Of a stretch of DNA of 64,000 nt, positions 1 through 11,151 are shown in pieces (positions within the stretch are counted from its first letter, which is position 1; each line of letters opens with the position of its first letter). Position numbers and translations under genes: made by a program. This DNA is from Malania oleifera (Eukaryota; Streptophyta; Magnoliopsida; Santalales; Ximeniaceae). Location of the stretch: NCBI RefSeq assembly GCF_029873635.1, contig NC_080423.1, positions 91,929,191-91,993,190 on the forward strand. Reading direction: 5' to 3'. Below the pieces are notes generated by a model. That model saw only the letters and a program-made list of their open reading frames with translations, was not told the DNA's origin and made no database searches.

Positions 1-1038
1 CTGAGCTATGGTAAAATATGAAATACCAGCGTACGCGTCGATAATTTTCATGATATACGTATATATGCAAAATGATATGATTGATTTGATAATTAATGAT
101 ATGAAATATCCATGTATCATAGTTTCAGTATATGTTATATGATATCAGAACCTGGTCGGCTTGGTCTAAGCTAACACTTGCACGGTACTGTTGCTATGTG
201 TCCATGGTCATCATGATCATGATATTTGTGTTAACGCCGCTGTACGGAGTGGTGTGAGATTGGATGGTCGATGTGGTTTTTGAGAAGTGTGTGAGTGCCC
301 CTGGTGTACGGACCAGGTCTGGCAGACCCACCAGATTTACAGACTGTACTTTTGACTTGACAGTGGTCGGCTAACCATTGTCAGGTCCCGCCTTTGGCCC
401 ACATAACCCAGTCATGTGGGGGTAATAAATGACAACAGTCAGTTAACCTACTAGGATTGTTTTTGTATTATTATTATTATATGAGATGAAATATGTTTAT
501 AAAAATGCAGTATGTTCTGCTATGCTATGATGATATATATGTTTTCCCAGATATGACATAACAGTTTACTAAATATGTTCTGTATGGTATATGTTAAACA
601 CGGAATACTTATGTTATCATACACTAGTATTAGTTTATCTCTCTTACTGAGAGGTGTCTCACCCCGAATTTTATAAAAATTTCAAGAGCCCTTGATAAGA
701 GAGCGGGTAAAGCCCTGCTGATCTAGTACGGTTGATCTGCCCTTCCAAAAGGGTAAGTGTTTTGATAGGGTTAGATGTATTTTGTGGGATGGTCCTAAGA
801 TATCTTTTGGGTTGTGTACTGTGTGTATATAAATACAGTGGTTGTAGTACCTCTGGTATTGTAAAGTATGGTATAATGAGATGTATATGATTGTATGTTT
901 CCTATTGCTTAGACTTCTGCTATATGTTTTGATATACCCTTGGTACTCACTAGTCCATGTGGACTATGATCTGCTGAGTTTTGTGATATTGTATTTATAT
1001 TATGGAAAAAAAATATGGAAATTAAGCAGGTCGTCATA
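1..1038 (+). repeat. 3' part of a gypsy-type LTR (family A)
   Basis: These bases match, in order and over almost equal length, the reverse complement of 41269-42310, which is the 3' half of a complete solo LTR. Shared landmarks are the start near the AAATATGAAATACCAG motif, a stretch around 290-430 and a TATA box at 826-835. The end near AAGCAGGTCGTCATA corresponds to AAGCAAGTCGTTACA in the other copy. The 5' half lies outside the window. The family assignment to Ty3/gypsy is inferred from LTR style (TGTAACGAC...GTCGTTACA, over 2 kb); no coding region is attached. Confidence 0.8.
826..835 (+). promoter_or_regulatory. LTR TATA box (family A)
   Basis: TATATAAATA lies about 210 bp before the LTR end. 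The identical decamer sits at the equivalent place on the minus strand at 41488-41497. That conservation between two diverged copies supports a core promoter of the retroelement. Confidence 0.55.
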
Positions 1039-2147
1039 GAACAACCATCCCGATATCATAAATTACCAAAATGTTACTGAAGATATAGCCCAAAAGATAT
1101 GCACAACTCAGTAGGAAAAGAAGAATCGGCCCAATTGATGAGCAACGCTCGTGAGGCCAAAAGATTGCTAAAAAAATGAGCACAACTCATTAGGTAAGGA
1201 AGAATCAGCCTATCTGATGAGCAACGCTCGTAAGGCAAGAAGATTGCCAAAAAAATGAATACAGCTCATTAGGTAAAGAAAAATCGGTCCAACTGATGAG
1301 CAATGCTCGTGAGGTCAGAAGACTGTCCAAAAAATGAGCACTGCTCATTATACAAGGAAGAATCGGCCCAACTGATGAGCAAAAATCGTGAGGCCAGAAG
1401 ATTGTTTGAAAAATGAGCACAACTCATTAGGCAAAGAAGAATCAACCCAACTGACGAGCAACGCTCGTAAAGCCAAAAGATTACCCAAAAAATGAGCACA
1501 ACTCATTAGGCAAAGAAGAATCGGCCTAATTGACGAGTAACGCTCGTGAGGCCTAGAAACGGTCCAAAATATGAGCATAGCTCATTTGGTTAGAAATTGC
1601 AAAAAAAGAAGAGCACGACTCATTAAGCCACAAGCAGCCCAAAATGCCTCAAGAAAAGCTGCACGACCAAAAAAAAGAAAAAAAATAAGAACAACAATTA
1701 CTCTTAAACTTTGGAAGTCAACTTCAAAAATTTGAACCTAATGGGGGACAACTGATATACCTCAAATATATCACCTACCTAGAAAAGACCAGAGCGTAGC
1801 ATCATGAGGGCAGTTACTGCCCAAGTCAATCGCTTGACTAGAGCAATTGATGCCTGCCTTATAATAAGCAGAGCGATTCACGCCCGCACCATAACTCACC
1901 AATAAATGACATTACACCCTTGGGTCAATCTCCGTCACTATAAATTGGGATTTGGATGAGGGGTTAAAGTATCTCATCCTAGTACACTTTACTGTTGCAT
2001 AAAAATATCTTAAGCCCATCCCTTACTTAGGCATTGGAGAGGTCCCTCGGAGTTCACCCCAGGTCCTCCAAGCCACTTTTATTTGTTTCTTTTCAGGTGG
2101 TTGTGATTAAGGGTCAATTCATGAAGACTGTTCAATTTTCGGTTGCA
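1039..2147 (+). mobile_element. 3' end of a Tat/Ogre-like gypsy element
   Basis: A non-coding 3' region (1039-1752) carries a tandem array and ends in a purine tract (ATGGGGGACAAC). An LTR-like segment follows from 1753 (TGATATACC) to about 2147 (CGGTTGCA), with a TATA-like CTATAAATT at 1938-1946. The U5-like part, with CTTAGGCATTGGAG and TTTTCAGGTGGTTGTG, recurs inverted at 2586-3012. Tat/Ogre elements are known for long 3' untranslated regions with tandem repeats, which fits. No pol domain is present, so the lineage is inference. The 5' side is replaced by the family A LTR. Confidence 0.5.
1101..1640 (+). repeat. 79-bp tandem array, about 6-7 copies
   Basis: The landmark GCACAACTCATTAGG (with variants) starts at 1101, 1180, 1259, 1338, 1417, 1496 and 1575, an exact 79-bp period, with a degenerate last copy to about 1640. 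Each unit holds a GATGAGCAACGCTCGTGAGG core containing a GAGCAACGCTC inverted repeat. Three overlapping minus-strand open frames of 71-76 codons across the array are products of the repetition, not genes. The array sits in the presumed 3' untranslated region of the Tat-like element. Confidence 0.9.
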
Positions 2148-2585
2148 ACCTATACTTAAAAAATTGAAAAGAATCAAATCCTTTCTACTCTTTTTATAGA
2201 GGCATGAAAGTTCTTCCGAACCTACAAGTTTGCAATAAATTTTTTATTTAAATAAATATTTTTTTATATATTAATAAATAATATTTTATAATTCAATAAT
2301 ATGTTTTTTAAAAATTGTTAAAAAATATAATTAATTATTTCCTATAAAATATATATAAATAATTTTTTATAGTTAATAATATGCTTACATGCATTATCTG
2401 TTACTTATATATATATAATAAAAGGTATGGCAGTAAATAGTATTGCAAAAAAAAAAAAAAAAAAATATTGCAATAGAATTAGATTTTGTATTAATAATAT
2501 TTTTTTAAAAGTAAAGCTTTTCATGACTTATAATTGATACTTCCTAATATCAATTTATAATATTTTTTATAACACTAGTTATTGT
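2148..2585. other. AT-rich DNA, no gene seen
   Basis: Very AT-rich sequence with a run of about 20 A near 2445. It lies between two facing LTRs of one family. I see no coding or structured feature. Confidence 0.6.
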
Positions 2586-3012
2586 TGTTGCCAAAAATTA
2601 AATAGCTTTTATTGAACTGTCATTCGTTCGTAACCACCTGAAAGGAATTAAATAATAACGGCTTGAAGGATCCGATGTGTACTCCGGGGGGTGACTCCAA
2701 TACTTAAGTTAGGGAATGGAAGGTTCAGATTGCAACAGTAAATGAAAAGTAAGCGAGAATGAGATGATTACCTCCTCACTGGATCTCTTTTTATAGTGGG
2801 GTAGGCAAACCCTCCTTTAACTTGACATTTATGAGTGTGCCATTATGCTTAGAGGCTTATAGGTAACTTAAGGGAAGTTATGCAAGACATTAATAGTAGC
2901 TCTCTCGTAATTGTACCATTAAACTTAGGGGGATTATTGGTAATTTAAGGGCAGCCACGTGAGACATCAAATGTTGGTTTATAGCTGTCCAACCCTATGA
3001 GCATTCCTAACA
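2586..3012 (-). repeat. Solo LTR of the Tat-like family, inverted
   Basis: Read on the minus strand this begins TGTTAGGAATGC and ends GGCAACA. It contains a TATA-like CTATAAAAAG, then CTTAAGTATTGGAG, then CCTTTCAGGTGGTT, in the same order as the plus-strand LTR at 1753-2147. The flanking pentamers are ATTGT (2581-2585) and ATTTT (3013-3017), a probable 5-bp target duplication with one change. It points toward the plus-strand LTR, so the two face each other across about 440 bp. Confidence 0.55.
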
Positions 3013-3132
3013 ATTTTGGGCATATCGGTTATAAAATTAAAAAAAAAAAAGACATTTGATTTAATTAAAACATACAAGGTATAGTTTGGATGAAAAAATC
3101 GATATTATTATCAATTAATTTAAGAGGTTATA

Positions 3133-3186
<54 letters not shown>

Positions 3187-4556
3187 TCAAAAAATCAACA
3201 ATATTATTAATTAAGTTAATTGTTTCAAGAAATCTTACCTAATATTAATTAGAAATTTTTTTTGCAAATGAAAGTTAATTTTTGCCAATTTCTTATTTTT
3301 AGCTAAATTCTATTCTCTAACTTAAGAAACTTCCAAAATATACAAAAAGTTAAATCATTTAAAAACAACTTAAATAAAATGTACAAGTTTTAAATTCTCC
3401 ATTTCTTCACATTAGTTGTCTACTTATAATCTTTCCTATTCTCTTCTCTAACCCACTCACTTTAGTTAATTATTTAAATGTATTTTTCAGCGTTTTTTAG
3501 CGCATGCTCATTCTTTTTCGCTTATATATATATAAATTAACTTTTAAGAACACATGCTAAGTGTGCTTTTCATAAAATAATTATGAGTAATTATTTTTTT
3601 TTAAACTTTATATTTTACTTTGAAATGTCTTGAAATTTTTAAAATCAAATGAAAAGTTAAATTGATAGTAACTATAGACCACTTTTTTTCTTTATAGCAT
3701 GTGGCCCAATTCATTATGTTGCCATCCTTAAATACATAAAATCATTTAATATAAAACACTTAAACCCTTTTGCATTAATTGAAAAATTTTAGATTTTATC
3801 TAAAAGTACTTTGAAAATTTTTTAGAAGTCATTAAAACTTAAATGAGTAGAAACTATCTTATATGTCATCCTCTTGTCATTTTCTTCCTTGATGGATGTG
3901 GTTGGTACTAAATGGAGTTTCTTCCTATTTAATATTTTTTAATATAAATTATTTAAAAATAATTCTACATGAACTTTATTTTTTTTCAAATTGACGTGTC
4001 TTAAAAAATGATGGTCCATCCAATGTATATTGAAAAAAAAAATATTAGATGAGCCATCTTTTTTAATTGAAGGATGATGTGACCGATTAAAAAATGCTTA
4101 GACGAAGTAGCATTTTTAGTACACGTGACTGATTAAAAAACATTATTTCATCTACCATTTTTTGAGGTGAAAAACGCTATTTGAACCAGGGTTTTTTTGT
4201 TGGTTAAAAGTTGTCTTCTTCCTTCCTCTCTGCGCGCACGAACATGAGAGCCAAGAGGAAGAAAACTTGAAAGGGCGATGGTGGAGGATCTCAAGTGGTA
4301 GCCGGACGACCTTTTGCAAGTGACCGTTCTGCCACACAAGTACAAGTTGAATGTTGGGAGACTATTATTTAAGGAACGAAAATGAGGTATGTTCTCCTCA
4401 CATCCAAGCTTGTTTAAAACCCTAGATTTCTTGTAATTTAAAATTTCAATCAAGATTTTGAATTGTTTGAAATACAAATTATTTTCTTGTATATTGAATT
4501 GGCTTAAATTGAAGTCAATTTATTGATTTGAAGTATCATTGTGGAACCCCCAAATT
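3013..4556. other. AT-rich intergenic DNA
   Basis: A (TAA)n microsatellite lies at about 3132-3184. A less AT-rich patch at 4190-4340 has short minus-strand open frames, but their composition and lack of recognisable motifs give no support for a gene. Nothing else is supported. Confidence 0.5.
3132..3184 (+). repeat. (TAA)n microsatellite
   Basis: About 17 uninterrupted trinucleotide units. Confidence 0.95.
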
Positions 4557-4810
4557 GAGGTTAGGGTTCTTTTTCATGCCTAAATTTTTCATGTATGTAT
4601 GATGAATTTGTAAATTTTATCATCAATTTGCATAAATATTAAATTTAGTTTTAATTTTGAAGTCATAAGATTTGAATTAGAAGTTGTTTGTGTTAGGATT
4701 TTACTAAATTTCATGATTATTTGAATGTTTAATTAGTAAATGTATAAATTTTTTAGGTTAGAGTTGTATTTAATCTTATATTTATTTGAATATACAAATG
4801 ATGAATATGA

Positions 4811-4876
<66 letters not shown>

Positions 4877-5130
4877 CAATTTGCATGATTATTAAAATTA
4901 GTTTCAATTTTGAAGTCGTATGCTTTGTATTGGAAATTTTTAATGTTAGGGTTTTTATTCAATTTAATAATTATTTGAATATTGAATCAGTTAACGTATA
5001 AATTTTTGAGGTTAGGGTTTCATTTCATCTTATGTTTATTTGAATACATAAATGATGAATGTGTAAATTTTATTTCAATTTGCATGATTATTAAATTTAT
5101 TTTTAATTTTGAAGTCATATGCTTTTATTG
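4557..5130 (+). repeat. Three tandem copies of a ~195-bp unit
   Basis: The phrase GAGGTTAGGGTT (with variants) recurs at 4557, 4754 and 5009, and the phrase TCAATTTGCATGATTATT (with variants) at about 4623, 4877 and 5079. The spacing is about 195 bp once an internal (ATT)n expansion in the second copy is discounted. Copies differ by many substitutions, so the duplication is not recent. No coding content is evident; a 71-codon open frame here is just the leucine-encoding microsatellite. Confidence 0.75.
4813..4876 (+). repeat. (ATT)n microsatellite within the second repeat copy
   Basis: About 21 perfect ATT units. The flanking repeat copies carry only a short ATTTTAT at this place, so the array grew inside one copy after the duplication. 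Confidence 0.95.
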
Positions 5131-5251
5131 TGGCGTTTGAAATAACATGAGGTAGAAGATAAATCAAATAATTATAACCTAATTTGATAATTTGTATGAT
5201 TGGAGAATAATTATAGCATTTTCATTTAATAAATGAATGGAGCTTTGACAC

Positions 5252-5590
5252 CTTTTTTTTTTTGGATCAGTAAATGATAAATTGTATTGATCAAAATGGA
5301 TATGTATATAGAAACTCTAAGCATACCCGTGAGGATGGAGGCCAAAACCCCCAAACAAAGAAACATCAAAAGCAATTACACTCAACCTAGGCATACCCAG
5401 GAACGCAAAGGCCAAACAAAGCTCAAATAGCAAAACCAAAACATTAGAATAAAATTCAACATAACGATCGACCGAACAAAGTAGAATTGACAATGTTCAG
5501 GCGACCGAGTTCATTTTACCCAACAATCCAAAAACTCAGTCGACCGAACCAGAATTTAGGAGACCGAAGCTTCTCACAAAAAGACGGGAA
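5252..5590 (-). mobile_element. Probable LINE 3' end
   Basis: On the minus strand the sequence ends in ATCATTTACTGATCC followed by about ten A, preceded by GATCAATACAA and by repeated GGGTATGC phrases. This resembles the 3' untranslated tail and poly(A) of plant L1-type LINEs. No reverse transcriptase is attached. The assignment is from general resemblance only. Confidence 0.35.
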
Positions 5591-7519
5591 CATCTAGCAA
5601 AACTTGACGTACAACTAAATGAACATGTGTATTTTAAGAGTATTATTAAGGAAAAAAATGGACAACTACTAATTATTAGGTAAGTTAGCAAATCTAGTTC
5701 CTTAAAAAAAATTTACTTTTAAAAGAACTAACTATTATTAACTGGAAATAAGCTTATATATTATTTAAAAAGAATAAAATTTATTTACACATCTCAAGTT
5801 TTTAAAATAATTGATTTGCATATCCTTTCGTGTTTTTTTTTTTTTTAAAAAAATAAAATAAAAATATGTAGCCATCCACATACTTTCTATGAAATGTTAA
5901 CACCAAGACCCTCCAGTGATAGTTAAACATTAAAGTTTATGATTTTGCTTTTATTCACATTTGATAATAAATTGTAAATCACAAGTGGAAAAATTAGACC
6001 AATGTAAAAAATGAAAAATAAAATGTGGAACAATCTAAAAATCAATAATTGCGTAGAGACTTTGTTAAAACATCAATTAATAAAACATCAAAATTGGATC
6101 AAAATATATCAAGATTGGAGAAGTAAAGGATGCAGTAAAATAAGATAAATAATTGGAAAATAGAGAGGAAGTTAAAAGAGAGGATAAAAGTGAAGGCAAA
6201 CTAGGGCTGAACGCACAATACTCCAATAGACTTTCTGAGAATTAATATCAAATCCTAATTATTTAAATATAATTATCAAATCTAAAAATTAGAGCAACAC
6301 ATACTTGTAAAATATTTAAACCATAAAATCATTAGATACTCATAAAGACCCTAGATAATCTACTAGATTATTAGCTTATACAATTGTATTATAAAATGAT
6401 GCAAAGATGGGAAAAAAATCCTAGAAATATGAAATTAAAGATTGCCAAAAAATTCAAAAATACCAAACATTTTCATTAGAGGCCTTGAAACTCATTTGCA
6501 TTATTAACCAAAAGAAGAGAGCAAAAATGAGGACAAAACTCAATTATAGCCAAATGTTCAATATTTAAATCTACCTCTCATGGTTTCATAACAAGCCTGT
6601 ATATAGCCTTTAAGAGTACACCTAAAATTTGAGCATTGCGCCAAATAGTTTGCACAAGTCATGAAGTTGTTTAGTAAAGGGCATGTAGAAGATGACCTAG
6701 ATCAACCAGTTAGGCAGTTAATGAGTCCCTATGTTTAGTAGGGTTAGCCTAGGGCTTTCTTCCTGCTCTAGGAGCTCATAGAGTTTACGTTTAAGTAAGG
6801 TAAATTTGCGAGTTTAGCAATGTAGATTGTAGGCCCCCAACTTAACCCTAGGCATGGATCATATTCCCCAAAGTTTTGGGAGGACTATGGCAATATTACT
6901 AAGAGGAATATAAAGAACAAATAACAATGAAAAATTGCATGAGACTGACATCATCATCCGAATTGGTAGAAGTTGAAGGGGTAGCCAAACCCTTTCACAT
7001 GTCCAAAATTAACAGTAGAAACATAGGGTTCTATTGTTAGCATCAAACATTTTTAGGAGAAGGCTGAATTTATGGCTTCAAAACTCTCTAATGTATGTAG
7101 TAATTGGAAGTTTTAATTTGACTATAATACTACATTTTGGTTAAAGATAGACAGTATATAGGTAGCAACATTGTGTCAGTTACATAGTAATTGAAAGTTT
7201 AATCGGTGAAATTGGCTAATTTTTACTTCTATTTGATGATGACTATGAACTTAATAGTTTGGTTTAAAGTGTTAAATTTTGTATGAACTTAAGCTATAAT
7301 ACTAGAGCAGTTGATGGTAATAATGTTGATTTGAAGTTAAAATTAGAAGTTTTAGCCTCATATAGACAAAAAAATTGTCATGTGATGACATTGTAGTTTA
7401 GGATCATTGCAGAATATTAAGGGGGGAAAATAGTGCGTTTAAGGTTGAATTCATGAGCTCTTAAGAGACAAATTAGAGTATCATGTATGTATATACTGTG
7501 AATATGGTTATCTTGATAT
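5591..7519. other. AT-rich intergenic DNA, no gene seen
   Basis: Long AT-rich stretch with no open frame or motif that I can support on either strand. Confidence 0.5.
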
Positions 7520-7650
7520 GTAAGATAATTGATTATAGGGCAACCTGATGCACAAAGCTCCCGCATATGCCGGATCCGGGGAAGGAGTGGACCATAATGG
7601 GTCTATAGTATGCAGCCTTACCTTACATTTTTGTAAGATAATTGATTATA
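7520..7650 (-). mobile_element. 5'-truncated Au-family SINE with 18-bp target duplication
   Basis: The body at 7538-7632, read on the minus strand, has the 3' half of the widespread plant Au SINE: GTAAGGCTGCATACTATAG, then CCTTCCCCGGATCC and GGGAGCTTTGTGCAT, ending GGTTGCCC. The tRNA-derived 5' half with the pol III A and B boxes is absent. Identical copies of GTAAGATAATTGATTATA flank it (7520-7537 and 7633-7650), a perfect 18-bp target duplication. That shows the truncated form is what integrated. It lies just upstream of the MULE coding remnant. Confidence 0.85.
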
Positions 7651-7679
7651 ATGAAACAAATTCTAAGAGTTAGGGTTTT

Positions 7680-10420
7680 GTGTTTCTCATAAATATTTTT
7701 CATTTCGAGAGTACTACTCCAAATGGCAAGAAGTTCAAACAGTGTTTCAGTGATTGTACTATTGTATATGGGGAAATAAATACAAGAGTGGATGAAGTTG
7801 GTTATATCACTCAAACAGTTAGAGCAACTCGAATTGGAAATATGGCAAAATTAAGCAAATTATATGACAAAATATACAAATATCTGCATATTGATCCAAA
7901 TCAATATGTGTTGTGGGTTACTGCGAGATATACTATGAGGGGAAAAATGATACAATATTATTCTAGATTGTTCCTATGTAGGATGATTATGATCTATACA
8001 TCACCTTAGACCCATAGAGCTCATGCCCTAATATTTACATTGTAGAATTTTATATCGAAATCATTCCTTAAGCAACTATTCCGGAAGTTGGTGTCATTGA
8101 TAATGGGCGAATGTCGACACTTGTCGAACCATTTTTTCAAGCATAGGAGCACACCCAATTAGAACCTCCTTTACTACATGTATATATGGTGGGGACGATA
8201 TGGCTAATGTGGATTTGAACAAAAGCCCAGGAACGTCATTTGAGCCGCCTTCTGATTCTGAGTACGACATGAATGAGAAGCACAAGAGTGTAGATGTTCC
8301 CACTAATTTGTATGCAATTGTAAACATTGCATTGGACATGGGGATGAGCATCACAAATTATGTTGATTTATAGGATGAGGAGAACGTCAAGCAAGAAACT
8401 GTTGAAGGGTTAAATGACTTCGACGATTATGCAAACTATAATGTTAGTGCGGAATCACAACCCTTCCTCGATCAAATGAATGATGATGGCCACAATAGAT
8501 GGTTTGTGGACCAACCTCCAATGTACACTAACATTGATGTGGAGGTTTGTTGATGTAATATGTCAAGTTAAGTTCCTTGTGTAGTTTACTCATTGGGATG
8601 AGTCATTCGATTTGTGCAAGGGGATGATCTTTGACTCAAAGGATTAGTTGATAGCTACGATGTCTATTTATCATGCTCGAATGCACCCATGGCTTCTATA
8701 TGGTGCAGTCTAACCCACAATTATGAGTTTCTAACTGTAAGGAGGAATCTGAATGAAAATGCAGATTGCGTGCCATGTTGCGAAAAAAAACATAGTCTAT
8801 TTGAAATCACTTAATATACAAGATCGCACATGTGCTTGAATAAAATGCCATCGCAAAATCACAACCAAATTACATCGTCTCTAATTTGTGGAGAGATGAT
8901 GACTATGATAAGGGGAGATGCGTATACTTCAATCGCTATCTTGAAATAATTTTTAGATTATCATTTTGGATATTCTATATTGTACAAGAAGGTGTGGTTG
9001 AGAAAGCGTAAGGCTATTGCTCAATACTTCGGTGATTGGTAGATCTCGTATCATAATTTGCCGAAGTGGATGGAAGTCATGTGTGTGCACAATCCTGGTA
9101 CTATAGTTAAGTGGAGGTGAAGTAATATTCATGAGTATGAAAATTAGGCCATGTTCGTATATGTGTTTAGGTCATTTGCAACATCGATAGAGGGTTTCCT
9201 TCATTGCCCACCCATTATATGTATAAACGGTATACACTTATATGGAAAGTATAAAGCAAGCTTTTGATTGCTACGAATCCTGACGCAAATGAACAAATAT
9301 TTCCCCTTGCATTCGGCATTGTACAAAAGGAGAGTTTTGACACATGAAATTGGTTTCTCTATTGTCTTTGTTATGTTACTGACAAAGATATGCTCTGCCT
9401 AATAACAAATAGACATGTAGGTATAATAGCGACCGTGCAACGAAATCCTAACTGGCAACCATCGTGTGCCTACCACCAATTTTGCCTTCGCCATGTTGTC
9501 AAAAACTTCAACAATAAAGTTGGAAATGTCATTCTGAAGTGGATGGTGGAGCAAGCAGGGAGGAAACATCAAATAAAAAGAATTTAATAAGTGGATGGAA
9601 AAGATAATTGTCGAATGTGGGCAATGGACAAAGTTATTTTTTGATCAAATCCCTTCTCATATGTGGACTTAATGGCACGACGGTGGACGAAGGTATGTGA
9701 ACATGACCACTAACCTTATTGAGTGTTTCAATGTTTTCTTTAAAGGAGCACGTAGTTTTCCAATAACGGTTATTGTCTAGTTGACTTTTTTATCATGTCA
9801 CCAATTATTTCAATAGTTGATGGGAGACAGATTGCAAAGCAATTACCACAATGAATGCATTTACTCCATATATCATGTTATGCACCCATCATGTTATGCA
9901 TGGAAAGAATAAAGATAAAGACCACTAGACATCGGGTGACAACATTCAACTGATCAAGAGATACCTTTAGCACAACAACAATACAACAAGGGTCACATAA
10001 AGAAAACAATGTTCAAACTCTGAGCATCCATGAACGACAATGCTCAAATAAGAAGTGACAAGATTTAAACTTTTCTTGCTCCCACCTATTAACTGTATGT
10101 GCTGAGATACGATTGAATCTTATGAGGTTCATTGACCATTACTACAGCAATGCAGAACACTATACAACGTATACAACTTATTTCAATCCAATCAAACATC
10201 AATACTATTGGTCGGAGCCAAGTACACCAAAATTGTATGCAGATCTTGCTTTAGTTTGACACAAGGTTCGTCCTTAGAGCTTACGTCTACGCAATGAGAT
10301 AGACGTAAAATAGGGTAGGAAGAAGAACATGTCTAACATTTGCAATGAACAAGGACATAATAGCACGAGGTCTCTGAGAAGGACTATAGTTGGGGATGGA
10401 GCAGACCTACCACATTGATA
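7680..10420 (+). pseudogene. MuDR-like (MULE) transposase, decayed
   Basis: Translated pieces follow the order of a MURA-type transposase. An N-terminal PB1-like part at 7680-8009 includes LYDKIYKYLHIDPNQY. An acidic linker spans 8200-8560. The catalytic region at about 8950-9780 holds SIEGFLHCPP, INGIHLYGKYK, CLITNRHVGI, AYHQFCLRHVVKNFN and NLIECFNVFFKGAR. A C-terminal part at 10090-10400 holds YFNPIKHQYYW and a zinc-knuckle-like CNICNEQGHN. Many stops and several frame changes interrupt it. The two aspartates expected in the family motifs IDGTHLYGKYKG and ISDRHPGI are both asparagine (9226-9228 and 9408-9410), while the glutamate in NLIECFN remains. The knuckle lacks its last cysteine. It is an inactive DNA transposon. 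Terminal inverted repeats were not found. Confidence 0.8.
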
Positions 10421-10529
10421 CATCATCTCCTTATTATGCCAAGTCAAATCGACAACGTCACTATAAAAAAGTGGGAAGTTGACGTCAATAATCTTATTTT
10501 TAACTTGAAACCCGTAGGTTGTATGATTC

Positions 10530-10965
10530 CAATTAGTTAGTGATATGTATTTGCCTTTTCTTCTTTACAATACCGATCCAAGATTGATCAGTCATTTTGA
10601 CCTGATGTTGGGTAATCAACATTACTCAACTCAAGCCTGGGTAGACGGTCATGTAGAGTTGCTATACTATCGTGGTGGCAGTAGTTCATGGAGCGACTTT
10701 TTGATGCAGATCAGCACATCATCTAGTGGATACAAGCATCAGGGTTCTATGACTTGTACCGTATTGGCCACATCGAGCTCGATTGACATCTAATGGCCGC
10801 ATTTGTCGAGCGAAGGAGGCTATAGGTGCACGGGTTTTACCACCCCCATGGTAAGGCCACAATCACACTACAGGACACGACTATTCTGTCTTACCTTCCT
10901 ATTGATGAAATACCCATCACTGGTAATACAAGTGGACCAGCAGAATATGAGCCCGACTAGTAAGG
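10530..10965 (+). pseudogene. Plant mobile domain (PMD) remnant next to the MULE
   Basis: Translations of nearby frames give DPRLISHFDL, then SGFYDLYRIGHIELD, AAFVERRRL, GFYHPHGKATITLQD and ILSYLPIDEIPITGN. These match the order and core of the plant mobile domain (MAIN-like aminotransferase-like family): an L-region, a W/R-rich stretch, F-x-P-x-GE-x-T-x-TLQD, then LGLP-x-G-x-P-x-TG. The frame changes at least twice and stops are present, so it is a pseudogene. It lies on the same strand about 110 bp after the transposase zinc knuckle. PMDs are known both in host proteins and in plant MULE and gypsy elements. That this one belongs to the MULE is inferred from position. Confidence 0.65.
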
Positions 10966-11151
10966 ACGAGTGACACTGCATTGTATGTGCCACAATCTAT
11001 TAGGAGTTACCTCACTTGATGCATCAATTTGGTTAAAACAAAAAAAAGTTCAGTTCGAACTAATTTTAAATAATTTATAAGAAAAAAAATATTAAATTAG
11101 GAAAAAACTCTACTAAATTTACATAAGAATTTATTCATGTAAGGTACTTTT

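Noticed and set aside
1205-1578. Three overlapping minus-strand open frames of 71-76 codons
   Set aside because: They are repeat-unit translations of the 79-bp array, not genes.
4786-5001. Open frame with about 20 consecutive leucines
   Set aside because: It is an (ATT)n microsatellite; no coding support in the flanking repeat copies.
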